NCBI GenBank assembly: GCA_947177885.1
Contig: CAMWWF010000015.1
Location: 1 to 18,241, forward strand
Reading direction: 5' to 3'
Source of the DNA: an uncultured Lachnospiraceae bacterium
GTDB lineage: Bacteria > Bacillota_A > Clostridia > Lachnospirales > Lachnospiraceae
Length of the DNA: 18,241 nt
Shown: one piece after another, positions 1 to 7,415 of the stretch
How the letters are laid out: the number at the start of each line of letters is the position of its first letter
Position numbering within the stretch: the stretch's first letter is position 1
The notes under the pieces: model-generated
What the model was told of the DNA's origin: nothing
Database searches by the model: none
What the model saw: only the letters and a program-made list of their open reading frames with translations
Program-made: the position numbers and the translations under genes

Positions 1-56
<56 letters not shown>

Positions 57-89
57 TGTAACGTATATCCCTGCGTCACAACATAGATT

Positions 90-118
90 ATTTTATACGG
101 TATAGTCAAAAAAGTCAA
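90..118 (-). promoter_or_regulatory. Promoter of the tRNA-Phe gene
   Basis: On the minus strand, TTGACT (118-113), a 17-bp spacer and TAAAAT (95-90) form a sigma-A promoter with five of six bases matching in each box. The predicted start is near 83, about 27 nt before the mature tRNA. It sits immediately beyond the stop of the glycosyltransferase gene at 128, so the tRNA is probably transcribed independently of that operon. Confidence 0.75.
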
Positions 119-127
119 TACCTTTTT

Positions 128-1687
128 TTAATTTTTATTACATCTTCGACACAGCAGCCACAACCCATAAAACGCACACATTACATAAACAGGCAACATA
201 CAGTACAGATACCGCCCTCTTGCCTCAAACAACATCACAAAAGCAAAGCTTCCCAGCAAAGACAACAGCATGACATTTTCCTGAGAGCGCATCCTGCCTG
301 TTTTCAACAAAAACATTCCCAACAGCAGTCCCAACACCCCCAGCCACACAGCATGTTCAAAGGATCCAAAATAGAAATTCCAATCCGTTCCGCCGTAGAA
401 CAGTCTGCGAAGCCGCTGTGTCAGCAGGGTCTCATACTTGGAGGAATTTCTCATATTGAAACCGCCCTCCATCCACCAGCTGAAAGTGCCATCATTATAA
501 TTTGTCAATGTCTTACGCACAAGAAAATACAGGTATCCGCCTACGCCGTATTCTGACAGCCTCTCCTGTATGACCTCCAGATTTGCCCTCTGACACTCCG
601 CAACCGAGGACTGCGAACTGGAAAAGCCATAATCATTTGAATTATAGGCTCCCGCTGTCTCATCATTCAGACCCATCATCAGATAATGGGTATAAGTCAG
701 TCTGATATCCTCATTCAAGATACATCCTGTGTAAGATATCATTGCCCTGTTGACTCCCACCAGAATCACCAGCGCTGCCGCCACCATGCCCAGATGCTGC
801 AGCACGGACAGCCTGCCCGGTTTCCTTTCCCCGATCAGCTTTACAATTTCCATAATCAAAACCGCGATAAAGACCATCCCGCTGTTAGGCTTGATCATCA
901 TACCGAATCTGCCCAGAAAGCCGATCAAAAACCATAAAAGCAATTCTTTCTTTTTCGATGTCTGATTCCTTGCAAGCAGATAAAGCCAGAACACCAGAGA
1001 AGGAAACAATATACTGTATGTGTCTGAATATGGAACCACGATCCATGGAGAAATTCCCACCAGAATCGCAAACAGAATATACGATAGCAATGCAGCCGTA
1101 CCGCTCCCTGTCAGTTTACGGAGAGATAATGAGGCAAAGACGCCTGCCAGATTGACCAGTCCGCAGTCCACCATAATACACACAAAATAAGCCAGTGTAT
1201 TATAGCCCAGAAAGCATGGCAGCTCCTGGATCCACGCCAATACGGCGGTCAACGCGATCTGGTTCGTATACTGGGAGAAATACCAGAAATCTCCTACCGT
1301 CTGCTCCCCCGCGGCAATATAGTATGACATGCCTACCACGATGCTGGGATCCCATCCTGCAAAAAAATAGATATGATAGGAAATAAACCACTGTATGATC
1401 AACAGCAAAAATGACATTGACAGCAGCAACAGCAGATAATTCCTTTCAATAAATCTGCCAGCCTTCCGAATAAAAGCACACTTTTTCCATAATATCAAGA
1501 GTCCTGCAATCAACACAACCGGCAACAGCACCAGCAAAAGATTGGGTGCCGCCGTCCACAGGGTACTGTTGGGAGAAGCCTCTATTCTCTTATCCACAAA
1601 CACAACAATAACAAAGACCAGTGTAAAAACAATGCAAAAGCACCACTTAATCCATTTTGCAATCCTGTTCTCAAATCCGGTTTCCAT
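128..1687 (-). CDS. GT-C family membrane glycosyltransferase (family 39-like)
   Basis: A 519-residue, very hydrophobic protein with roughly ten or more membrane segments. The first large extracytoplasmic loop carries GWDPS at residues 111-115, an Asp placed where GT-C enzymes have their catalytic acid. It is followed by YFSQYTNQ at 136-143, like the Y-rich motif of Firmicute mannosyltransferase-like proteins. By family, such enzymes move a sugar from a polyprenyl-phosphate donor onto a cell-surface glycan or protein; donor and acceptor cannot be read here. The start has GGAG six bases upstream. The gene lies 48 bp after a second GT-C gene, so the two probably form an operon. Precise subfamily is uncertain. 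Confidence 0.8.
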   Translation of the reverse strand: METGFENRIAKWIKWCFCIVFTLVFVIVVFVDKRIEASPNSTLWTAAPNLLLVLLPVVLIAGLLILWKKCAFIRKAGRFIERNYLLLLLSMSFLLLIIQWFISYHIYFFAGWDPSIVVGMSYYIAAGEQTVGDFWYFSQYTNQIALTAVLAWIQELPCFLGYNTLAYFVCIMVDCGLVNLAGVFASLSLRKLTGSGTAALLSYILFAILVGISPWIVVPYSDTYSILFPSLVFWLYLLARNQTSKKKELLLWFLIGFLGRFGMMIKPNSGMVFIAVLIMEIVKLIGERKPGRLSVLQHLGMVAAALVILVGVNRAMISYTGCILNEDIRLTYTHYLMMGLNDETAGAYNSNDYGFSSSQSSVAECQRANLEVIQERLSEYGVGGYLYFLVRKTLTNYNDGTFSWWMEGGFNMRNSSKYETLLTQRLRRLFYGGTDWNFYFGSFEHAVWLGVLGLLLGMFLLKTGRMRSQENVMLLSLLGSFAFVMLFEARGRYLYCMLPVYVMCAFYGLWLLCRRCNKN

Positions 1688-1735
1688 AAATCTCCATTTC
1701 CGGAAGCCATACGAAATATTTCCGGCCGCTCCCCA

Positions 1736-3439
1736 TCAAAAATTTACCACCATCTGCATCCCTGTCTTCAGCACGATCACCGCCACAGCGTAGAGCACGG
1801 ACACTGATACCATGATCCTTTTCCAGACACGCCCGCCGGTCTCGCTTTTTCCCGCGATCCTCTCCTGCAGCCCGGCGGCGGCAACCGCTGTCACAATGCA
1901 GCCAATATAGACCGGACACATGATATAACGAACATTCATGGTACATACATGGGTATAGCGGATGCAAAATTTCAAATAAGAAAATACGCCCACTCCCGCC
2001 CCCGTAAGCAGGAAGATCTTCTGCCACATTCTGCCATCCCTGAGAAACAGCCATACCACAGCCGCGATCGCCATCAGAATGAACAATACCGCATTTACCC
2101 AGAACATCCCTGTTCCCAAGACATTCGTCAAACCGCTGGACTGATAATAATAGCTCTCGCCAAAGGTAGCATATTTTATCAGGGTCACCGGTATATTATA
2201 GTCCGCAAAAAGATGTTCATAGTCCATCCGCACTCCAAGAAATTCAAACGCATTTTCAAAATCAAAAAAGCGTGACCATTTGTCATGATTTCCGATGAAC
2301 TGCAGAGAATCCTCGCTCAGATCTGCTATATATCCAATAGGCATCCGGTATCTGACAAAGCAATATACGGAATGCCACAGACCCAGAGGAAAGGCGATCA
2401 GGCCAAAACAGGTAAACTGTTTCAGATATACCGTCCACTGCTTCCTGTCCTTCCATGCGCGGTGAAGCATCATGACCGCCATGGCAGGAGCGATCAGACC
2501 GGAGGAGACCTTAGCCATCATGGCACAGCCAATACACAATGCCATGATCAGAATTCCCTTCATACCAGGCTTCTCATGCCATTTCAAAGTGTAGTAAATG
2601 CTCATGACCATCAGCATGATCGCTAACGGATCATTATTCAGTGCCGCCCCAAGCATCACACTGTAAGGCAGAAACCCGGCAAAACACACAGCGGTCAGAC
2701 GGCCCTCGGGGGAAAGCTTTAAATTCTTCCCGATCTTGTCAATATATACAATGGTTATCATGGAATATATCATGGGCAGGACCTGCAGGATTTCTTCGAT
2801 ATCCTCCCTTGCCGTGGGAAGAAGCCGAAAAAGTCCAAGCACCCGCAGATATATCGCGCTGATGGCATAATGCAGAGGCGGCTGGTAAAACTCATATGAT
2901 TCGGTGGGATTTACATCCGGCAGCCTGCCGTCGGCGTACAGACGATAGACATACCCCAGATGTCCGAAGCAATCCGGATGAAAAATAGTCAGGTCATTCT
3001 GATACAGCAATGCCATCGTCAGCACCGTATAGAAGATCCTTATCATAAACGCCGCGAAGATCACCAGCATGATCACATTCTCCGTGACACCTTTCTCCAC
3101 TTTCAGCAAAAACAGAAACGCCGCTGTCACGATCACTGCCAGCGTGATCCCCAGAACTGTTCTCAGACTGTCATTGACATTTTCCGTATTGCGGAGCAAA
3201 CAGACACCCTGGATCATGCCGATAGTGAAAAACCCCATGCCGCTGCACTGCAGAACAGCTTTGCGCCTCTCCCATTCCGCCCTCTGCAGAAAAAGCACCC
3301 CGTTGTATGTAACGATCAGTGCCGTAAGCACAAAAAAGTGCATGGAACTCAGCTTGTAATCTTTAGTCTGTTCAAAAAACACTCCAACAAGAAGCGGCAG
3401 CACAACCGCTGCCACTATCAGTTTATTTTCTCTCTTCAT
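1736..3439 (-). CDS. GT-C family membrane glycosyltransferase (PMT/ArnT-like)
   Basis: A 567-residue polytopic membrane protein. After several N-terminal membrane segments, the first outer loop holds HPDCFGH (154-160), fitting the Asp/His signature of GT-C enzymes. YEFYQPPLHY at 182-191 matches the characteristic HPPLYY-type motif of family 39 proteins. Such enzymes act at the outer membrane face using polyprenyl-linked sugars. The ATG at 3439 has AGGAG four bases upstream and a near-consensus promoter about 65 bp further upstream. It is the first gene of the pair with the 519-residue GT-C protein. Length and motifs look intact; the substrate is unknown. Confidence 0.82.
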   Translation of the reverse strand: MKRENKLIVAAVVLPLLVGVFFEQTKDYKLSSMHFFVLTALIVTYNGVLFLQRAEWERRKAVLQCSGMGFFTIGMIQGVCLLRNTENVNDSLRTVLGITLAVIVTAAFLFLLKVEKGVTENVIMLVIFAAFMIRIFYTVLTMALLYQNDLTIFHPDCFGHLGYVYRLYADGRLPDVNPTESYEFYQPPLHYAISAIYLRVLGLFRLLPTAREDIEEILQVLPMIYSMITIVYIDKIGKNLKLSPEGRLTAVCFAGFLPYSVMLGAALNNDPLAIMLMVMSIYYTLKWHEKPGMKGILIMALCIGCAMMAKVSSGLIAPAMAVMMLHRAWKDRKQWTVYLKQFTCFGLIAFPLGLWHSVYCFVRYRMPIGYIADLSEDSLQFIGNHDKWSRFFDFENAFEFLGVRMDYEHLFADYNIPVTLIKYATFGESYYYQSSGLTNVLGTGMFWVNAVLFILMAIAAVVWLFLRDGRMWQKIFLLTGAGVGVFSYLKFCIRYTHVCTMNVRYIMCPVYIGCIVTAVAAAGLQERIAGKSETGGRVWKRIMVSVSVLYAVAVIVLKTGMQMVVNF

Positions 3440-3504
3440 AATGCTCCTGTCTGTATTATCTTAATTGATAACCGTTTTGCCACTGATGTGTAAACAGTAA
3501 ACTT

Positions 3505-3533
3505 ATTTTAGCATTGAAGCCATATCCCGTCAA
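3505..3533 (-). promoter_or_regulatory. Promoter of the glycosyltransferase operon
   Basis: On the minus strand, TTGACG (3533-3528), a 17-bp spacer and TAAAAT (3510-3505) match sigma-A boxes at five of six positions each. The predicted 5' untranslated region to the ATG at 3439 is about 60 nt. The -35 box lies about 20 bp from the GC-rich repeat-like element at 3553-3675. Confidence 0.7.
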
Positions 3534-3552
3534 TAAATATATGGCCATTTTT

Positions 3553-3675
3553 CGGCATATTCGTAACAGTTCAGCCCTCGCCTCAGCGTCTGCTTCGCAT
3601 CCGTCGCCGCAACGCGGCTTATCTTTTATTTCCGCGTGCAATGAGCTTGCTGACATATTTCATTTGGTATGCCCG
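3553..3675. repeat. GC-rich intergenic repeat-like element
   Basis: About 123 bp, GC-rich compared with the AT-rich flanks, bounded by short inverted ends CGGCATA (3553-3559) and TATGCCCG (3668-3675). It contains a small perfect hairpin GCCGC-AAC-GCGGC (3606-3618). Its core GCTTCGCATCCGTCGC (3592-3607) matches, in opposite orientation and at 14 of 16 bases, a core at 6622-6637 in a second intergenic element. It codes for nothing convincing. The interpretation as a dispersed element is inference from this pair. Confidence 0.5.
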
Positions 3676-3685
3676 TGTGCACAAA

Positions 3686-3717
3686 AAACGGTACACCATA
3701 TAGCCAGTGTACCGTTT
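3686..3717 (-). terminator. Rho-independent terminator of the DUF3048 gene
   Basis: A perfect 9-bp stem, ACGGTACAC (3688-3696) with GTGTACCGT (3707-3715), encloses a 10-nt loop, with A/T pairs extending the stem. On the minus strand it is followed by a T run, and it lies 65 bp past the stop at 3782. A-rich and T-rich flanks on both sides could let it work in both directions. Confidence 0.8.
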
Positions 3718-3781
3718 CTTTTATAAATTGTTAATGGATCCTGCAAGATCTCATATTTCCCGGTTCATGCAGCATACCTTC

Positions 3782-4978
3782 TTACTCATACTTGATAGAA
3801 TCTGCCCATTTGTCCCAAATCTCACATACAAAAGTCTTGCCCTGATTAAATACCAGTTCATTGCCATCCATATCGTAGTACTTGGCAGGCTTATCATCAC
3901 CGTTCTTTCTCTCCCAATAGCCTTCCACAACCTTGCCATTGGTAAAGAAGAACAATCTGCCGTCGCCGTTTCCGGGATGCTCTGCATCTCTGTGCATCTC
4001 CATAGCCAGATATCCATGGGTATCTCTTTCTTCCGCGTAGCAGACCTGCAGAACAACATTGGATACCTGAAGAGTCGTCCCGCTGTGCTCATCTCTCAGC
4101 TTGCTGCCGTACTCATAGTAGTCATACAGATTGGTAGATGCATCATACTCAAAATACGCTCCCACGGTATTATAATTACCCTTTTCGCCGGGCCAGATCT
4201 TCGTAGCGCTCTTGGCATCATCATAAGTAGCTCTCGCACCGTCCGCCGCAAAGAGGAATTTGGGCTCGAAGGTGTCATCATAATCCCAATTATAGCCTCT
4301 GGTCTCAACGCCCTTCATCAGACCATCCACAAACATATACGCGGAGTCTGTGCTATTGTAGCTTCCACCTCTGTTATATCTGTCGAAAGCGCCGGAGGTA
4401 GGTTTCGTAATACCCTGGGTCGACTGACTGATATTGTCCACCTTATCGCTGTTCAGCAGGTCATTTGCATAGTACGCGGTACCCCAGTGACAAATGATCG
4501 CGTCATGCTCCAGACCCATATATACCATGTAGTCACGAATACTCCTCACAGGTCCGATACGGTCCAGATCGTCAAAATCTTCAAATATACAGAACAGTCT
4601 GGTGAGATTGTCCCTCAGAGGTACCTGATAAATGATCCCTGCATTGGTAATACCGTAATGAGGGAGACAGCTCTTCTGGTTGGGAATGGAAACTCCGATA
4701 GGCCTTCTGTTGCCGATCGCCTCATCCACCCACTCACCTGTCAGGTAGCTCTGGATCATGCCATCCTTCACCACTCTCTCCGTGATGACCTGACCTTCCG
4801 GTTCCGGCTCCGGTGTCGTTGTCGCTTCGGGCGCAGGTGCGGGAGTAGCTGCGCTGGCTACAGACTGCGCTTCCAGCTCAACAGGACTGGAAGCAGTATC
4901 ATCATTACCTTCATTTCCACATCCTACAGCGAAAAGACTCATCGCTAATATGATTGCTGCTAATGCTTTCCTTTTCAT
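3782..4978 (-). CDS. DUF3048 domain lipoprotein (YerB-like)
   Basis: 398 residues from the ATG at 4978, which has AAAGGAAAGG just upstream. A longer in-frame start at 5119 has no such site and would bury the signal peptide. Residues 1-20 are a lipoprotein signal with lipobox AVGC (Cys20). A Ser/Ala/Pro/Glu-rich linker runs to about residue 65, suited to spanning the wall. The rest matches DUF3048, with RPIGVSIPN, an IIYQVPL stretch and GPVRSIRDY. By family these are surface-anchored proteins of unknown biochemical role in Firmicutes. It is monocistronic, with its own promoter (5013-5042) and terminator (3686-3717). Confidence 0.88.
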   Translation of the reverse strand: MKRKALAAIILAMSLFAVGCGNEGNDDTASSPVELEAQSVASAATPAPAPEATTTPEPEPEGQVITERVVKDGMIQSYLTGEWVDEAIGNRRPIGVSIPNQKSCLPHYGITNAGIIYQVPLRDNLTRLFCIFEDFDDLDRIGPVRSIRDYMVYMGLEHDAIICHWGTAYYANDLLNSDKVDNISQSTQGITKPTSGAFDRYNRGGSYNSTDSAYMFVDGLMKGVETRGYNWDYDDTFEPKFLFAADGARATYDDAKSATKIWPGEKGNYNTVGAYFEYDASTNLYDYYEYGSKLRDEHSGTTLQVSNVVLQVCYAEERDTHGYLAMEMHRDAEHPGNGDGRLFFFTNGKVVEGYWERKNGDDKPAKYYDMDGNELVFNQGKTFVCEIWDKWADSIKYE

Positions 4979-5012
4979 AACAAATCCTTTCCTTTTGTAA
5001 ACATTTTCTTCT

Positions 5013-5042
5013 ATTTTATCCCCAAATAGTGTATTTTGTCTA
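5013..5042 (-). promoter_or_regulatory. Promoter of the DUF3048 lipoprotein gene
   Basis: On the minus strand, TAGACA (5042-5037), an 18-bp spacer and TAAAAT (5018-5013) form a reasonable sigma-A promoter about 35 bp before the ATG at 4978. The upstream DNA is strongly AT-rich, with A and T runs at about 5055-5075 that could act as an UP-like element. Confidence 0.6.
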
Positions 5043-5112
5043 TTTATTCGTGAAAATTTTTTTATTTTTTTTGTTTTATATGTCCAAACTCCTTCACTTT
5101 GCAAAACAATTA

Positions 5113-5141
5113 ATGACATTTTCCAGGGTTCATGTTATGAT
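5113..5141 (+). promoter_or_regulatory. Promoter of the small HPr-like gene
   Basis: ATGACA (5113-5118), a 17-bp spacer and TATGAT (5136-5141) match sigma-A consensus at five of six bases in each box. The ATG at 5194 lies about 45 nt after the predicted start site. This promoter is divergent from the lipoprotein promoter. Confidence 0.65.
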
Positions 5142-5193
5142 TATTACAGTTCACAATCAATCATAAAGGTTGTCGGAAAGGAAGGGGTTTTCT

Positions 5194-5421
5194 ATGAAAT
5201 TAAAAGAGGGGATTGATATTAATGAATTTTTGGCTGTTGCGGACAAATGTGCCGGGCAGGTGTTTTTTCATACAACTGACGGCAGCATCCTGAATTTGAG
5301 ATCCATGCTCTCACACTATGTACTTGTATCCATACTATGTAACAAATCCGTATTGGAGGATTCAAAGGTAGTGTGTACCCAGGATGATGACTATCAGCTG
5401 CTGAAGGACTATCTGGAATAA
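5194..5421 (+). CDS. Small HPr-fold-like protein
   Basis: 75 residues from the ATG at 5194, preceded by GGAAAGGAAGG; an in-frame TTG at 5170 would overlap that site. The order of elements (start KLKEGIDINEF, then VFFHTTDG, then ILNLRSMLSHYV) recalls HPr-like proteins, where the last part corresponds to the V(N)xKSIMG helix of phosphocarrier HPr. The His15 phosphorylation site and its Gly-rich neighbourhood are absent, so a phosphocarrier role in sugar transport is unlikely. It is the only plus-strand gene in the first 15 kb and has its own promoter. The fold assignment is a recollection of similar Lachnospiraceae proteins; function is unknown. Confidence 0.7.
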   Translation: MKLKEGIDINEFLAVADKCAGQVFFHTTDGSILNLRSMLSHYVLVSILCNKSVLEDSKVVCTQDDDYQLLKDYLE

Positions 5422-5466
5422 GGTATCCTTTCAGGCATGTCACCGAACTGCCATGGATAAATATTG

Positions 5467-6057
5467 TCAGGCCGTAAGATCATCCATTTCACGGTTGACA
5501 CTCTCCTCGCAGGAACGCATGGCAAGGATCGTCTTCTCCAACAGTGTATCCAACTCCCAGCCCAATCTCTCCGCGCCGGCGGCTATCACTTCCCTGGAAC
5601 AGCCCGCGGCGAACTTTTTGTCTTTGTACTTTTTCTTCAGGCTGGAGAGCTCCATATCCATTACACTCTTGGAGGGACGCATGCGGGCTGCCGCTCCGAT
5701 CAGTCCTGTCAGTTCATCTGACGCAAACAGGATCTTCTCCATTTCATGCTTCGGTTCCAGATCACAGCACAATCCGTATCCGTGACTGCATACAGAATAT
5801 ATCATTTCTTCCGACACACCGGCTTCCCGCAACAGCTCAGGTGCCTTGATACAATGCTGCTCCGGATAAAGTTCAAAGTCAATGTCGTGAAGCAGTCCCA
5901 CAATCCCCCAATACTCCTCGTCCTCGCCGTTTCCGGTCTCACCCGCGAAATAGCGCATCACACCCTCCACCGTAAGCCCGTGCAGTATGTGAAAGGGCTC
6001 CTTATTATACTTTTGCAGAAGCTCCAACGCTTCTTGCCTTGTGATCGTACTTTTCAT
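5467..6057 (-). CDS. HD-domain protein, putative phosphohydrolase
   Basis: 196 residues. The ATG at 6057 has AAAGGCGG upstream; a longer frame from 6183 would overlap the preceding gene. The HD signature is visible: His26 in HILHGLTVEG, His57-Asp58 in VGLLHDID, His68 and His92 in CSHGYG, and Asp114 in ASDELTGLI. Together these supply the metal ligands of the superfamily. HD proteins hydrolyse phosphate esters or phosphodiesters of nucleotides; small stand-alone ones like this are usually of unknown substrate. It follows the Dabb gene by 104 bp and may be co-transcribed with it. It converges with the small plus-strand gene, 45 bp away. Confidence 0.82.
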   Translation of the reverse strand: MKSTITRQEALELLQKYNKEPFHILHGLTVEGVMRYFAGETGNGEDEEYWGIVGLLHDIDFELYPEQHCIKAPELLREAGVSEEMIYSVCSHGYGLCCDLEPKHEMEKILFASDELTGLIGAAARMRPSKSVMDMELSSLKKKYKDKKFAAGCSREVIAAGAERLGWELDTLLEKTILAMRSCEESVNREMDDLTA

Positions 6058-6161
6058 TTTAATATTACCGCCTTTCTGTATTTTACCTGGAGCGTGTTCC
6101 GCGCACACAGGATAGATCAAAGCCCCCGCAGCCGGCTCCCGGTGCACTCTTCCCAGCACGC

Positions 6162-6464
6162 TTATATCACATAATCCAGACATACTCTGGACGCCGTATA
6201 GGGACGTACTTTGCCGTCTGCCACGGCCACATGCTCCGGATGTACGGCATAGCCTTTCAGGGAAGTCTCATCCTCAAAGGTGGAATCAAGCATCAGATCC
6301 GCATTGGAGCCGGGAAGCCCCTCCGTATGGACTTTGATTTCCGTCAAACCGGGAATCCTGCCCGCAAGCCCCTCCAGGCCTTCTTTGATCCCCTTTTTTA
6401 CAGATGCCTTTTCCTCCAGGGACAGGCTGTCCTTTAATGTCCATAAGATCACGTGTTTTACCAT
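6162..6464 (-). CDS. Dabb family (stress-responsive alpha/beta barrel) protein
   Basis: 100 residues, the usual length of a single Dabb domain. The start MVKHVILWTLKD is typical: a short beta strand with the conserved His4 and a hydrophobic run. The middle GLTEIKVHTE and the end YAVHPEHVAVADGKV, with the family's HPxH motif, also fit. These proteins form dimeric alpha/beta barrels; some members are cyclases or stress proteins, but most bacterial ones lack a known role. The ATG at 6464 is preceded by AAGGAGGAG. A TATAAT at 6536-6531 (minus strand) could be its -10 box, although no good -35 is visible there. Confidence 0.88.
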   Translation of the reverse strand: MVKHVILWTLKDSLSLEEKASVKKGIKEGLEGLAGRIPGLTEIKVHTEGLPGSNADLMLDSTFEDETSLKGYAVHPEHVAVADGKVRPYTASRVCLDYVI

Positions 6465-6530
6465 AAAATCTTACTCCTCCTTCTGTTTCCGCATTTTGTA
6501 TGGATTGCCTGCGCGTTTCAGACAGAGTCC

Positions 6531-6665
6531 ATTATATCATGTCAGCAGGAAATCAAGCGGCTGCGAAGCAGACATTTGATTTCACCTGGCATGATAACGA
6601 AAGAATCATTGAGTGCGGAGCGCGACAGATGCGCAGCGTCCGGATTCTTGAGTGTATTATATCAT
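6531..6665. repeat. Intergenic element flanked by a 10-bp direct repeat
   Basis: ATTATATCAT occurs at 6531-6540 and again at 6656-6665, each preceded by GAGT plus two bases. In between are two hairpin-forming segments. In the first, ATCATG (6536-6541) with CAGG and AAATCAA pairs with TTGATTT, CCTG and CATGAT (to 6594), enclosing CTGC-GAA-GCAG. In the second, AGAATC (6602-6607) pairs with GATTCT (6643-6648) around GCGC pairs. The core at 6622-6637 resembles one at 3592-3607. It looks like an inserted, structured intergenic repeat with a possible target duplication. Confidence 0.5.
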
Positions 6666-6714
6666 AAGCTGCCTCCTTTTCCTACTGTCCGGCATACATT
6701 TATTCCTGCAGAAA

Positions 6715-6745
6715 ACAGGTCAAAAGCAGCAGTTCAACGACCTGT
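6715..6745 (-). terminator. Candidate terminator after the CmpB-like gene
   Basis: ACAGGTC (6715-6721) and GACCTGT (6739-6745) can pair as a 7-bp stem with a 17-nt loop. On the minus strand it is followed by TTTTCT. It lies about 50 bp past the stop at 6795. The long loop and short T tract make it a weak candidate. Confidence 0.35.
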
Positions 6746-6794
6746 CTGGACTGTTCCGGTCAAAACGCACAAAGTTTGGGCAAAGGCCGCCATG

Positions 6795-7397
6795 TCATGG
6801 CCTGTAATCCCATGCTATGCCATGTCCTCTGTTGGGGTTTACCGCACAGTAGGTGGCATCAAGAATAAAAACAAGCAGCAGGATACCACACAGGATCCGT
6901 CTCCGCCCGGGTGACATTTTGTGATAAATCCGCATATAGGCCGGCATCAGATAACAATTCAGCAGCATACCTCCCAGACCGAAACAGACCGCCCCCAGCA
7001 GGCAGATGCGCCCATTCAAATTCAAGGGGAATTCACTGTAGTCCCACCATCTCATGCCCCATTTCCACTCCAGAAAAACACTGGTCACATATTCCACGGC
7101 GGAACAGACTACCGCCGACAGAAAAAAGGTCAAGAGCTTCTGCTCATGCAGCCGGTGCAGCAAAAACCACAATAAAAGCCCCCCTGCGCCATAAATGGGC
7201 AGATAGGGGCCGAGACAGATTCCTCTGTTGATCCAGGCGTGCTCCGTTACCAGATAGATTGCCACCTCCCACAGCCAGCCGGCAAAGGAGATGATAAAGA
7301 AAAGGATCACATAAAAGTCAAAGGTTCTGATTGTTGAATGTATAAATCCGCTTTTTGTCTTCATGAACTTAGCTTGCCCAGAGTCAGCAGCTTCCAT
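6795..7397 (-). CDS. CmpB-type (putative ABC transporter permease) membrane protein
   Basis: 200 residues with about five membrane segments. Motifs typical of the CmpB family (PF06541) are present: FAGWLWEV in the first helix, then INRGICLGPYLPIYG, then EYVTSVFLEWKWGMRWWDYS, then LNGRICLLGAVCFGLGG. The family is named as an ABC permease but its transport role is not established. The start is uncertain: ATG 7397 lacks a clear ribosome site. A second ATG at 7364 overlaps, as ATGA, the stop of a 15-codon frame beginning at 7408 that has AAGAAG upstream, so coupled translation from 7364 is possible. It follows the AraC-GGDEF gene by 18 bp and is probably in its operon. Confidence 0.8.
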   Translation of the reverse strand: MEAADSGQAKFMKTKSGFIHSTIRTFDFYVILFFIISFAGWLWEVAIYLVTEHAWINRGICLGPYLPIYGAGGLLLWFLLHRLHEQKLLTFFLSAVVCSAVEYVTSVFLEWKWGMRWWDYSEFPLNLNGRICLLGAVCFGLGGMLLNCYLMPAYMRIYHKMSPGRRRILCGILLLVFILDATYCAVNPNRGHGIAWDYRP

Positions 7398-7415
7398 ACC
7401 ACAGTCATGTTCTTC

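Noticed and set aside
3456..3656. 66-codon minus-strand frame through the GC-rich element upstream of the glycosyltransferases
   Set aside because: It runs through the operon promoter and the repeat-like element, lacks a ribosome site, and its coding look comes from the GC-rich repeat.
3707..4948. 413-codon plus-strand open frame opposite the DUF3048 gene
   Set aside because: It lies antisense to a clear lipoprotein gene with signal peptide, promoter and terminator. Its own translation shows no domain and it crosses the terminator.
7361..7408. 15-codon minus-strand frame before the CmpB-like gene
   Set aside because: The ATGA overlap with a possible internal start is suggestive, but the frame is too short and its ribosome site too weak to call as a gene; it is noted under the CmpB entry.
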